DNA of 16,709 nt from contig JAVVPL010000040.1 in the NCBI GenBank assembly GCA_036655775.1, positions 1 through 16,709 on the forward strand. Reading direction: 5' to 3'. This DNA comes from JAVVPL01 sp036655775. GTDB taxonomy: Bacteria > Bacteroidota > Bacteroidia > Bacteroidales > P3. The notes below the pieces were generated by a model. That model ran no database searches and had not been told where the DNA came from. It saw nothing but the letters and a program-made list of their open reading frames with translations. Both the position numbers and the translations under genes were made by a program. Below, one piece after another: positions 7,293 through 15,369 of the stretch (position 1 is the stretch's first letter; each line of letters opens with the position of its first letter).

Positions 7293-7630
7293 TTTTTCTC
7301 TTCTCTTATTTCTTATATCTTGTCTTCTCTATTAATCTATAATCGTTGCCCCTATTGCACTCGTTGTCCCTATTGCAATCTATAAATCTATAATCTATAA
7401 TATTATATTTTTTCTCTTCTCTTATTTCTTATATCTTGTCTTCTCTATTAATCTATAATCATTACCCCTATTACACTCGTTGTCCCTATTGCAATCTATA
7501 AATCTATAATATTATATTTCTTCTCTTCTCTTGTCTTGTTTTTTATATCTTGTCTTATCTATTAATCTATAATCATTACTTCTATTACACTCGTTGTCCC
7601 TATTGCAATCTTTAATCTATAATCTTATAT
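7293..7630. repeat. Three tandem units of about 109-116 bp upstream of gadC
   Basis: Units begin near 7293, 7409 and 7518 and share CTCTTCTCTT, TATATCTTGTCTT, TCTATTAATCTATAATC and a tail of TCTATAA/TATTATAT. Within each unit an 18-mer is itself doubled: a diverged first half at 7342-7359, 7458-7475 and 7572-7589, and an invariant second half CTCGTTGTCCCTATTGCA at 7360-7377, 7476-7493 and 7590-7607. The 7200-7658 gap holds no credible gene, and no TAnnTTTG promoter box was seen on the gadC strand. The array could be a protein-binding region or simply slippage-prone DNA. Confidence 0.9.
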
Positions 7631-7658
7631 TTATTATCTTTTATACCTTTTATACTTT

Positions 7659-8903
7659 TTATACCTTCTCTGGAATATCAGTATTAACTTTAAAAGCAAA
7701 TTGTTTGGGTCGCCACAGTGCGTAGCCAATCAATAAAAGTGTAGCGCAAAAATTGAAAATAAAGGCAAACTGATCGCTGGCTTTCGCATCTATTATATTT
7801 TTGAAAAAAGAAATAATAAAAGGGGAAACCAAAATGGCCACATAGTTCATAGCCATTACAAAAGCTAAGGCAAACGTAATTTTGGATGGAATGGCTGTGC
7901 GCACCGTTTCATCGTAGATTAAAGGTTGGATCACCCCATAGCCCAAACCGATCAAAATACTCCCTGCGATCATTATCCATTCGTTGTGAGTCAACAAAAT
8001 CAAGCCTAAACCCAAAGCAATGCTACATAAAGAAATTAATTTTGTTTTTTCTCTGAGTTTGCGTAAAATGGTATTTAATAAAAATCCAGGAGCCATAATA
8101 GCTAAGAAAAACAAGGAAATAATGGTGCCCGCATTTTCGCTACCCAATCCATACGATTTGATCAAAAAAGGTAGATTAAACAATACGGTTAATGCCAAAT
8201 ACGTGACCACGCCATAAAAGAGCATCAATTGCACCAACTGATTAATATTAAACCCATATTTGCCTTGTATAGGCGATTCTTTGTCTTGTTGTGCCGATAC
8301 TTCTTTATGCTGGCTTTCTCCCTGCGCATATTCCTTGCCTTTTGACATATTATAAATTAAAAATAAAGAAATAATAGGCAATAAATACACCACAAAAGGT
8401 GCATGCCAATTATACTGAGCCAACCAACCTGTCAAAAAAGTAACCAATACCAAAGTGATATTGGTTACTCCAGAGCTTATGCCCATTTGTTTAGTGCGAT
8501 AGGTTCCCGAAAAATAAGAGGAAATTAAACCCGTAGAAAGGGGTACAATAATACCCGATCCAATACCCAAGAGCGCGCTAATAACGATCAATTCCCACAT
8601 AGAAGAAGCAAATAAATAGAGCAATCCACTCAGTGCAAAAATAATCAAACCCCCTTGCAATAATTTTATTTTATTAAATTTAGAGCTCAACTGTCCCGAA
8701 AAAAGAATAAATGGAATAATAAGCAAAGAGGGGAGAGAGGTCAGCATTTGAATTTCCAATTCGGTGGAATGTGGAAAAATAAGAGACAACTTTCCCAATA
8801 TAGGCGAAACGGCTAAACCGGGCAAGGCATTCAATGCTGAAATGGACCAAATTCCTAGCAGTATAGAAATAGGAATAGTTCCTGTACCTGTATTTATTCT
8901 CAT
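7659..8903 (-). CDS. MFS transporter in the gad cluster
   Basis: This is an inner-membrane carrier of the major facilitator superfamily with 414 residues and about twelve hydrophobic segments in two halves. The halves are joined by a hydrophilic loop at about residues 186-220. A motif-A-like loop, GQLSSKFNKIK (70-80), follows TM2, and LLGIGSGIIVPLSTGLISSYF (TM4 region) is typical of drug/sugar-type carriers. The substrate cannot be read from sequence. It sits between gadB (61 bases upstream) and gadC on the same strand, so it is probably co-transcribed with gadB. A role in acid tolerance, amine or antimicrobial efflux is an inference from position only. No Shine-Dalgarno is visible; the ATG at 8903 is the first in frame and begins the N-terminal leader before TM1. 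Confidence 0.85.
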   Translation of the reverse strand: MRINTGTGTIPISILLGIWSISALNALPGLAVSPILGKLSLIFPHSTELEIQMLTSLPSLLIIPFILFSGQLSSKFNKIKLLQGGLIIFALSGLLYLFASSMWELIVISALLGIGSGIIVPLSTGLISSYFSGTYRTKQMGISSGVTNITLVLVTFLTGWLAQYNWHAPFVVYLLPIISLFLIYNMSKGKEYAQGESQHKEVSAQQDKESPIQGKYGFNINQLVQLMLFYGVVTYLALTVLFNLPFLIKSYGLGSENAGTIISLFFLAIMAPGFLLNTILRKLREKTKLISLCSIALGLGLILLTHNEWIMIAGSILIGLGYGVIQPLIYDETVRTAIPSKITFALAFVMAMNYVAILVSPFIISFFKNIIDAKASDQFAFIFNFCATLLLIGYALWRPKQFAFKVNTDIPEKV

Positions 8904-8964
8904 GATGGTATTTTGTTAACTGGTTAAAAAAATGGCGATTTGCTATCAACAAGCGGAGAACGTT

Positions 8965-10392
8965 TTATTTTCCGGTATGTGTAAAGAGTTTTCGCTTGCT
9001 TGGTTTTTCGTTGCGTTCTTGTGCTAAACGAGTGGTAGTAGGATATTCAAGTTTTTCCAACTCACTTACTGCGGCTTGCATATCGGAGAGTAAAATATCC
9101 ATCATATCTCTACCCATTCCTTGTCGAACCACAATGCGCATTACCACCGTAGTGTCTAAATCGTTGGGTAAGGTGTAGGCAGGCACCATCCAGCCGCTTT
9201 CTTGCAATTTAGCTTGCAAATCGAAAAGTGTCCATTTTGCTTTTTTATCGTATTCGGGTTTGAGATACCAAATAAAAAGGGGATTGACCACCTCTTTGCT
9301 ATAATTGAGGAAAGGTCCCATTTTGCCTATTTGTTCATGGGCATATTTGGCAATACGCATCGAATTAGTTTGTATTTCTTTATAGCCTTTGAATCCTAAA
9401 CGAATAAATTGATAATATTGACCCAACACTTGTGCGGCAGGACGAGAAAAGTTAAGCCCCACTTGCGTAATATCGGCTCCCAGATAATTTACACTAAACG
9501 ACATGGAGCCAGGAAGATATTTTTTATCTTTCCAACAAATCCATCCTAGACCTGGATATACTAAGCCAAATTTATGGCCCGAGGTGCTAATGGACAACAC
9601 CCATTTGAGTCGGAAATCCCAAACCACATCAGGATACAAAAAAGGAAGAATAAATCCACCCGTGGCGGCATCCACATGAATACAAATTTCGTAAGCATGT
9701 TTTTTGTTGAAGGCATCTAAGGCTGTATCTAAGGCTTTGACATCATCATTTAAACCCGTCCAAGTTACCCCTTCGATAGGTACGATACAAATTGTGTTTT
9801 CATCACATAAAGCCAATGCTTGTGCAGGATCTAAAGTGATATTTTTTTTGGTCAAAGGCACGGTACGCATTTCGATTTGCCAAAGTTGGGCAAATTTTTC
9901 CCATACTACTTGAAATCCTGCGGAAATTACAAAATTAGGTTTGTCAAAAGCTTTGCCTGCGGCCTTTTGGCGATCACGCCAACGCAACCATGCCGAAACA
10001 CCCCCCAACATACAGGCTTCAGATGAGCCCATGGCCAAAGCGCCTGCTTTCCATGCTGCTTTTTCGGGTGTGTTCCACAAATTGCCCATGATGTTGATAC
10101 ATTTTCCACACATTTTTGCAATTTGTGGATACTCCGTTTCATCAATATAATTGATGTCGATCGATTCATTCATTAAACGAGTTGCATATTCGTCCATGTA
10201 AGTAGTGACGAAGGTGGCCAGATTTAAGCGAGGCTGTGTTTGAGCAAAAGTCTCGTCTTTGACCATTTGATAAGCAATTTGAGAGGTGGTGGGATCCATA
10301 GGAATTTTATCCACAGGTGATGAACGTAGCATTTCATCAGATCCGAAAACGGCCGTTTGGGCGTCTCCTTTGCGAAAATTTTTGTCAGTCAT
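8965..10392 (-). CDS. gadB: Glutamate decarboxylase GadB
   Basis: This PLP-dependent fold-type I (group II) enzyme converts L-glutamate to GABA and CO2, using one cytoplasmic proton per turnover. The PLP-binding lysine is Lys274 in STSGHKFG (E. coli Lys276). Asp241 in HVDAATGGF contacts the PLP ring nitrogen. GSSEACMLGG (122-131) is the phosphate-side motif. The N-terminus FGSDEML and PMDP match E. coli GadB segments that act in pH-dependent membrane recruitment. The C-terminus LFTHTGK retains a histidine (472) aligned with E. coli His465, the residue that plugs the active site at neutral pH. The length of 475 is near the usual 466. It is the first gene of a minus-strand cluster with an MFS gene, gadC and glsA, read from a predicted promoter about 200 bases upstream. 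Confidence 0.97.
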   Translation of the reverse strand: MTDKNFRKGDAQTAVFGSDEMLRSSPVDKIPMDPTTSQIAYQMVKDETFAQTQPRLNLATFVTTYMDEYATRLMNESIDINYIDETEYPQIAKMCGKCINIMGNLWNTPEKAAWKAGALAMGSSEACMLGGVSAWLRWRDRQKAAGKAFDKPNFVISAGFQVVWEKFAQLWQIEMRTVPLTKKNITLDPAQALALCDENTICIVPIEGVTWTGLNDDVKALDTALDAFNKKHAYEICIHVDAATGGFILPFLYPDVVWDFRLKWVLSISTSGHKFGLVYPGLGWICWKDKKYLPGSMSFSVNYLGADITQVGLNFSRPAAQVLGQYYQFIRLGFKGYKEIQTNSMRIAKYAHEQIGKMGPFLNYSKEVVNPLFIWYLKPEYDKKAKWTLFDLQAKLQESGWMVPAYTLPNDLDTTVVMRIVVRQGMGRDMMDILLSDMQAAVSELEKLEYPTTTRLAQERNEKPSKRKLFTHTGK

Positions 10393-10430
10393 TTGTTCAA
10401 GGTTTTTTGATTGTTAGTAGTTATGAATAG

Positions 10431-10445
10431 AGTTCATAGAGAACT
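10431..10445. promoter_or_regulatory. Small palindrome in the gadB leader
   Basis: AGTTC, five bases (ATAGA), then GAACT form a 15-base inverted repeat 39 bases before the gadB start codon. It could be a short RNA hairpin near the ribosome-binding region or an operator half-site pair. The match is short and could be chance. Confidence 0.3.
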
Positions 10446-10486
10446 TTAATTTATAAAGGATAGGGCAATAAGAAAAGAACGATTTT

Positions 10487-10562
10487 CTATCGACGATTTT
10501 GTCAAATCAACGGCCAGCGGATGTATGTACTTGAAATCGGTGCTGCCGAAAAGGGTCGATAG
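10487..10562 (-). promoter_or_regulatory. Foldable 5' leader element of gadB
   Basis: CTATCGAC (10487-10494) pairs perfectly with GTCGATAG (10555-10562). After a 2x2 internal mismatch, four A-U pairs join 10497-10500 to 10549-10552. After a 10-base bulge, CGGC-AGC (10511-10518, one bulged C) pairs with GCTGCCG (10542-10548), closing a 23-base loop. The element lies between the predicted gadB start point and its start codon. CGATTT at 10494-10499 could instead pair with AAATCG at 10534-10539, so two exclusive folds are possible. No known riboswitch class was recognised. The surrounding 10393-10729 gap otherwise holds the two divergent promoters and no gene. Confidence 0.5.
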
Positions 10563-10601
10563 GTATAGGAATGGTTATTTTGTAAGCTGACACTTTCGTG
10601 G

Positions 10602-10631
10602 CAAAGATAATCATATTTTTGAATTTCCAAA
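10602..10631 (-). promoter_or_regulatory. Predicted gadB promoter
   Basis: Read on the minus strand, TTTG (10628-10631), an 18-base spacer and TATCTTTG (10602-10609) fit the Bacteroidota promoter pattern. Transcription would start near 10595, giving gadB a leader of about 200 bases that includes the structured element at 10487-10562. Confidence 0.6.
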
Positions 10632-10671
10632 TAAAAACTAAAAAATATTTTTGAATAATTTCCAAAAAAAA

Positions 10672-10703
10672 TTTGCCCCCCCCACAAAAAAATACTAATT
10701 TTG
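10672..10703 (+). promoter_or_regulatory. Predicted prs promoter with C8 tract in the spacer
   Basis: TTTG (10672-10675), a 20-base spacer and TAATTTTG (10696-10703) match the Bacteroidota consensus and place the start point about 20 bases before the prs ATG. The spacer begins with eight consecutive C bases (10676-10683), followed by A-rich sequence. Confidence 0.75.
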
Positions 10704-10729
10704 CCGTCTTAAATATATATTAAAGTATC

Positions 10730-11695
10730 ATGGAACAAAAACCTAAAGTAAAAATTTTTGCGGGTAGAGCCACCCGTTATCTAGCCGAAAAAATTGCTAA
10801 AGAATATGGTTCTGAACTTGGTAAATCCGATGTGTTAACCTTTGCGGATGGAGAATTTCAACCTTCTTTCGAAGAAAATATTCGTGGCGCAGATGTGTTT
10901 ATTGTTCAATCTACCTTTCCTCCTTCAGACAATTTATTTGAACTTTTATTGATGGTCGATGCGGCTAAGCGTGCTTCTGCTCGTAAAATTATTGCGGTGA
11001 TGCCTTATTTTGGATGCGCACGTCAAGACCGAAAAGACAAACCTCGCGTGCCCATTACTGCAAAATTAGTTGCCAATTTATTGGTTGCCTCTGGGGTGAG
11101 CCGTGTAATTACCATCGATCTTCATGCTGATCAAATTCAAGGTTTTTTTGAAACACCCGTAGATCACCTATATGCTTCAAGTTTATTTTCAGAATATATT
11201 AAAGGCAAAAATTTAGATAATTTAGTTTTTGCTTCTCCCGATGCAGGAGGTACACGTCGTGCAAATATGTATGCCAAAATTTTTGAAACGGGTTTTGCAA
11301 TTTGCTACAAACAACGCAGCAAACCCAATGTGGTAGATCGTATGGATTTGATAGGTGACGTTAAAGGTAAAAATGTAATTTTAGTAGATGATATTTTAGA
11401 TACGGGCAACACGATGATCAAAGCTGCCGATTTAATTATTGCCAATGGGGCTTTATCGGTACGTGCGCTTATTACGCATCCTGTGCTTTCGGGCAATGCA
11501 ATTGAACGTATCGAAAAATCAGCAATTACCGAATTAGTGGTGTCGGATACCATNNNNNNNNNNNNNNNNNNNNNNNNNNNNNNNNNNNNNNNNNNNNAAA
11601 TTACGGTGCTTTCTACCGCAAAGTTACTTTCGGAAGTTATCAAAAGGGTTGAAAATTACGAAAGTATATCCGATTTGTATAATTTGAAAAAATAA
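10730..11695 (+). CDS. prs: Ribose-phosphate pyrophosphokinase (PRPP synthase), with assembly gap
   Basis: Prs transfers pyrophosphate from ATP to ribose 5-phosphate to make PRPP, the precursor of nucleotides, histidine, tryptophan and NAD. The N-terminal half has FADGEFQPSFEENIRG (from about 38), the flexible-loop and ATP-contacting PYFGCARQDRKDKPR (92-106) and TIDLHADQIQGFF (128-140), whose His132 is the catalytic-site histidine. The PRPP-binding signature is VDDILDTGNTM (219-229). Forty-four Ns at 11554-11597 replace the segment after SDTI. The frame is kept across them and resumes at ITVLSTAKLL. With the Ns taken literally the protein has 321 residues, a few more than the usual 310-315. 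Its own promoter lies just upstream, and rplY begins 52 bases downstream under a separate promoter. Confidence 0.96.
   Translation: MEQKPKVKIFAGRATRYLAEKIAKEYGSELGKSDVLTFADGEFQPSFEENIRGADVFIVQSTFPPSDNLFELLLMVDAAKRASARKIIAVMPYFGCARQDRKDKPRVPITAKLVANLLVASGVSRVITIDLHADQIQGFFETPVDHLYASSLFSEYIKGKNLDNLVFASPDAGGTRRANMYAKIFETGFAICYKQRSKPNVVDRMDLIGDVKGKNVILVDDILDTGNTMIKAADLIIANGALSVRALITHPVLSGNAIERIEKSAITELVVSDTXXXXXXXXXXXXXXXXITVLSTAKLLSEVIKRVENYESISDLYNLKK
11554..11597. other. Assembly gap (44 N) inside prs
   Basis: The Ns fall between SDTI and KITVL of Prs. Bacteroidota relatives usually have about seven residues at this point, while the N run allows fourteen complete codons. The true gap is therefore probably about 23 bases; 44 and 23 leave the same frame. 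Confidence 0.85.
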
Positions 11696-11705
11696 ACTAC
11701 CTTTG
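11674..11705 (+). promoter_or_regulatory. Predicted rplY promoter
   Basis: TTTG (11674-11677), a 20-base spacer and TACCTTTG (11698-11705) match the Bacteroidota consensus. The -33 box lies inside the last codons of prs and the -7 box just after its stop. The start point would be near 11712, about 35 bases before the rplY ATG. Confidence 0.75.
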
Positions 11706-11747
11706 CACCCCTTTTATAAAAGGAAAAATTAAACAAAATAAAAGAAT

Positions 11748-12383
11748 ATGAAAACAATCTCATTGAGCGGTTCTCTTCGCGAGAACGTAGGGAAAAAAGA
11801 TGTAAAGCACCTTCGTACGCAAGGTTTGGTGCCTTGTGTGGTTTATGGTGGAAAAGCACAAATTCACTTTTCTATACCAGAAAAAACATTGGCACCCTTA
11901 TTTGCAACTCCCGAAGTATGCTATGTAGAAATTGAAGTGAATGGTCAAAAATATTTGACTCTTCCTCAAGATGTACAATTTCACAAAGTAACTGAAACTA
12001 TTTTACATGTTGACTTTTTTGAATTGAACAATACGCGCACCATTCGTATGGCTGTGCCTTTGTTGGTTGAAGGAAGTTCCCCTGGCGTATTAAAAGGCGG
12101 TAAATTAGTTAAAAATTTACGTAAAATAAAAGTGCGTGCACTTCCTAAACACATGCCCGAACAAATTGTAGTCAACATTTCAAAATTAGAAGTAGGCGAT
12201 CAAGTGCGTGTGCGTGATATGAAAACCGATAATTACGATTTTATCGAAGCGCCAAGTACCACCGTGGTATTAGTTAAATCGTCTCGTAATATGACTGATG
12301 ATGAAGTGACTACTCCTGCTGCCGCTGCACCTGCCGCTGCTGCTGCACCTGCTGCCGAAAAGAAACCTGCAGCCAAGAAATAA
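11748..12383 (+). CDS. rplY: Ribosomal protein L25/general stress protein Ctc
   Basis: This 50S subunit protein binds 5S rRNA. It is the long CTC form: an L25 domain at about residues 1-92 (with LRTQGLVPCVVYGG and HVDFFEL) and a second beta-rich TL5/CTC domain at about 95-180 (with VPLLVEGSSPGVLKGG and LRKIKVRALP). A low-complexity tail at about 190-211 of Ala and Pro ends in lysines and may touch rRNA. Such tails are common in Bacteroidota L25. The length is 211 residues. It follows prs, a frequent pairing in the phylum, but has its own strong promoter. A terminator hairpin lies 18 bases after the stop. Confidence 0.95.
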   Translation: MKTISLSGSLRENVGKKDVKHLRTQGLVPCVVYGGKAQIHFSIPEKTLAPLFATPEVCYVEIEVNGQKYLTLPQDVQFHKVTETILHVDFFELNNTRTIRMAVPLLVEGSSPGVLKGGKLVKNLRKIKVRALPKHMPEQIVVNISKLEVGDQVRVRDMKTDNYDFIEAPSTTVVLVKSSRNMTDDEVTTPAAAAPAAAAAPAAEKKPAAKK

Positions 12384-12400
12384 AACGAATTGCATCGTAT

Positions 12401-12437
12401 AAAAAAAAGCCACTCCTTTTAGGGGTGGCTTTTTTTA
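12401..12437. terminator. Bidirectional intrinsic terminator between rplY and the M16 protease gene
   Basis: AAAAAAAGCCACTCC and GGGGTGGCTTTTTTT form a stem with one wobble pair and a loop of about five bases. A-runs before and T-runs after mean it can end transcription from both sides. It lies midway between the convergent stops of rplY (12383) and the protease gene (12453). Confidence 0.93.
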
Positions 12438-12452
12438 TATTACTATCTAAAA

Positions 12453-15260
12453 TTATTTGGTAGCGGTAAAGCCTTTCATAATAATTTCAGAACGGTTGGT
12501 TTGGCTAAGAATTAATTTTGCCATTTCTTTAATATCCTCTGCAGTGATACTATTTACAAGGGCTTCTTTGCCTAAAAAGAGATTGTGGTTGTATGTATAT
12601 TGTTGGTCAATAGCGTGCATCCAACTTTCATTGTCGCGTGTTTTTTCTTGAATATCTTTAAGTAAGAAAGCTTTGATTTTATCAAGGTCTTGCGCACGAG
12701 GTCCTTCAACAGAAAGATCCTTAAATTCACGATATACAATGCTTAAAAGTTTTTCAGCCATTTTGCTTTCGGTGTCAAAGAAAATCAAAAGTTTGTAATT
12801 GTTACCATAAGGATAATCATCTACGCCCAATTGAACGCCTACACCGTAGGTGCCTCCTTCTTTTTCACGAATTTCTTCAGTATATACAATATCTAAAACT
12901 TGTTTTAGAATATCCATTTTAAGAACATTGGCAGGGGTATAGTCTACTTTTCCTGTGTAGATTGCGCAAGCAGTAGCTTTGGCCGATTGCATTTCTTTGT
13001 CAAAATGACTGAGGCGTTCACCAGTTAGGGTGTACATTTTTACATCTTTGAAGGTCTCGTTACCTTTGGCACTAGGAAGTGTGGCAATATATTGTTCCAT
13101 CAAAGGTTTAAAGGTGGCTTCATCAATATTTCCCACAAAAGTAAATATAAAGTCGTTCATGTTTTGGAAACGTTCTTTGTAAATTTCTATAATACGTTTG
13201 TAGTCAATTTTTGCAAGATCGTTTAATTTCAAACTTCTAGCTCTTGGATTTTGGCCATACATTTGTACGGTAAGGGTATCTGAAAAAGCCGACATTGGAT
13301 TAGCATCCATACTTTCTAAAAAGGCTTTTTGACGGGTGGTCCAAGAAGCGTATGCTTCTTCATCGGCACGAGGACTTGTGGCGTATAGATAAATCAATTG
13401 CATCATGGTTTCCAAATCCTTAGGTGAACAAGATCCTGAAAGACCTTCGTCTTTGAGCGAAATGTTCGCGTTTACGCTGGCGCGTTTGCCTGAAAGGGCT
13501 TTGGTTAGATTCACTTGGCTAAAATTTCCAACTCCACCAATGGTTGCAACGCTATTAAGTACTTTGAGGTTGAGAATATCGGCATCTCCATACAAAGAGG
13601 TTCCCCCTAAAGAGGTAGAGGTAAATTGAATTTCATCACTTTTGAAATCGGTAGGTTTTACAACTACTTTGATTCCGTTTGAAAGGGTGTATACCGTAGC
13701 TCCAAAAGTTTTATCGGTGCTTGTTTTCTTAATTTTGCCAGGTTTAGGCAATTTAGCAATTAAAGGTTCGTTGGAAACCTCTTCTTTGTAGGCTTCGTAG
13801 GTTTGATTAAATACTTTGTTGTAAGTGGCCAAAAGTTCTTCATTGCTAGGATAGGTCAAGCCTTCTTTTGCAGGACCTGTACCGTAAATAATCAAGTTTT
13901 CTTCGCTAATTAAACCTTGTGCCATTTGATTGATTTGTTCAACGGTAAGCATAGGTGCCATTTGGTTGATTAAAGTATATTCGGTTTCTATACCAGGCAT
14001 GATTTCGTCATCAATAAAATTGCGTACACATTCTTGTGCAAAATCGCCACTTTTACGTTTGTCGCGTTCATTGTATGATTTTTCGTAATTACTTAAAAAT
14101 TCAGCACGCGCACGATCGTATTCCCCTGCGGTAAATCCATGTTGTTTTACACGTGCAAGTTCGGTGATGATCGATTCGTAAGCAGCTTGTACGCCGCCTT
14201 CTTTAAACATAGCTGTAGTGGTAAAAGCATCTGCTGTTTTAGCAATGATCAAAGGTGCATAATAAGAGTATGCGTACATAAAAGGAGGGGTGGCTGTTTG
14301 TCCAATTTCTTCAAACCGGCTGTTGAGCATTTCTCCAATAACCCCTTTTACATAATTTAACACAAGACTTTGTGCCGAAAGTTTCAATTCTTTGGGAAGT
14401 GCTTCTTGTTTGTAGTTAATAGAAATGGTGCTGTTGGTAGCTTCGGGATCGGTGATAAAACCAACAATAGGGGTTGCGTTATCTGCAATAGGCACGGCTA
14501 CAAGTTCTGAAGGAGTGCTAGGTTTGGCAATATCGCTAAACATGGTTTTGATTTTGGATTCTACGTATACAGGATCAATATCGCCAATAATGATGATCGC
14601 TTGGTGATCGGGACGATACCAACGATGGTAATAATCGCGTAATTCTTGAGGTTTGAAGTTTTCAATTACTTCTTTGGTTCCAATTACAAAACGTTCGGAG
14701 TACCGATTGTTAGGAAATATGAGTGTTAACATTTTTTCGAGCATACGCATATCGGCATCATCACGGGTACGCATTTCTTCACGAATTACACCGCGTTCTT
14801 CGTTGATGTCTTTGTCGAGAAGTGTAAGTGCATTAGACCAATCGTGTAACACCAATAAGCAAGAATCTACAATTCCTTTGCGCGATACGGGTACTGCGGA
14901 AATATTGTACACGGTTTCATCCCAAGAGGTGCCTGCATTTAGGTTGTACCCAAATTTTACGCCAATACCTTCGGTAAAGGTGAAAAGTGCTTTTCCAGGA
15001 AAATTTTTGGTTCCGTTAAAAGCCATGTGTTCCAAAAAGTGAGCTAAGCCTCTTTGGTTTTCTAATTCTTGCATAGAACCTACTTTCTGTGCGATAAAAA
15101 ATTCAGCTTGCCCTTTAGGTTCGGCATTGGCTCTAATATAATAAGTAAGACCATTGGGCAATGTGCCTTTGACGGTCTTCGGGTCGATGGGAAGAGGTCC
15201 CTGCCCAAATACTTGCAAGCCCATAGCGCCCACGAGTATTAATAAAAATAATTTTTTCAT
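12453..15260 (-). CDS. Secreted M16-family zinc metalloprotease
   Basis: This is a pitrilysin/insulinase-type peptidase of 935 residues, probably periplasmic. It starts with a Sec signal peptide: MKK, a hydrophobic core at about 4-18, and likely cleavage near residue 19-20. The inverted zinc motif is His74-Phe-Leu-Glu77-His78. The third ligand, Glu155, stands exactly 76 residues on, in NEERGVIREEM, as in the HxxEHx76E pattern. LNAGTSWDETVYNI (107-120) and RWYRPDHQAIIIIGDID are further family landmarks. The C-terminal half, from about residue 500, is the second, non-catalytic M16 pair; it shows GGTYGVGVQLGVDDYPYG near the end. The size and layout match the PqqL-like proteases common in Bacteroidota. 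The substrate is unknown. It is monocistronic, convergent with rplY, with a promoter-like box about 60 bases upstream. Confidence 0.95.
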   Translation of the reverse strand: MKKLFLLILVGAMGLQVFGQGPLPIDPKTVKGTLPNGLTYYIRANAEPKGQAEFFIAQKVGSMQELENQRGLAHFLEHMAFNGTKNFPGKALFTFTEGIGVKFGYNLNAGTSWDETVYNISAVPVSRKGIVDSCLLVLHDWSNALTLLDKDINEERGVIREEMRTRDDADMRMLEKMLTLIFPNNRYSERFVIGTKEVIENFKPQELRDYYHRWYRPDHQAIIIIGDIDPVYVESKIKTMFSDIAKPSTPSELVAVPIADNATPIVGFITDPEATNSTISINYKQEALPKELKLSAQSLVLNYVKGVIGEMLNSRFEEIGQTATPPFMYAYSYYAPLIIAKTADAFTTTAMFKEGGVQAAYESIITELARVKQHGFTAGEYDRARAEFLSNYEKSYNERDKRKSGDFAQECVRNFIDDEIMPGIETEYTLINQMAPMLTVEQINQMAQGLISEENLIIYGTGPAKEGLTYPSNEELLATYNKVFNQTYEAYKEEVSNEPLIAKLPKPGKIKKTSTDKTFGATVYTLSNGIKVVVKPTDFKSDEIQFTSTSLGGTSLYGDADILNLKVLNSVATIGGVGNFSQVNLTKALSGKRASVNANISLKDEGLSGSCSPKDLETMMQLIYLYATSPRADEEAYASWTTRQKAFLESMDANPMSAFSDTLTVQMYGQNPRARSLKLNDLAKIDYKRIIEIYKERFQNMNDFIFTFVGNIDEATFKPLMEQYIATLPSAKGNETFKDVKMYTLTGERLSHFDKEMQSAKATACAIYTGKVDYTPANVLKMDILKQVLDIVYTEEIREKEGGTYGVGVQLGVDDYPYGNNYKLLIFFDTESKMAEKLLSIVYREFKDLSVEGPRAQDLDKIKAFLLKDIQEKTRDNESWMHAIDQQYTYNHNLFLGKEALVNSITAEDIKEMAKLILSQTNRSEIIMKGFTATK

Positions 15261-15318
15261 TGTTAATCTATTTATTGTTTGTAATTTAAAATAATTTTAG
15301 AGTCTGGATATTGAGGAA

Positions 15319-15326
15319 CAAAGGTA
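15319..15326 (-). promoter_or_regulatory. Candidate -7 box for the M16 protease gene
   Basis: The minus strand reads TACCTTTG, an exact TAnnTTTG match, 58 bases before the start codon. No clean TTTG was found at the expected -33 distance, so this is less certain than the promoters of prs, rplY and the DUF2975 gene. Confidence 0.5.
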
Positions 15327-15369
15327 CATAAAATGTAAATAAAACACAATTTAATCCATATAGGCGATT

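Noticed and set aside
7293..7630. Tandem repeats considered as a CRISPR array
   Set aside because: There are only three units, the units are contiguous with no unique spacers, the repeats are imperfect, and no cas genes are present.
10502..10687. A 61-codon minus-strand open frame upstream of gadB
   Set aside because: It overlaps the predicted gadB and prs promoters and the leader hairpin, and its peptide is not protein-like.
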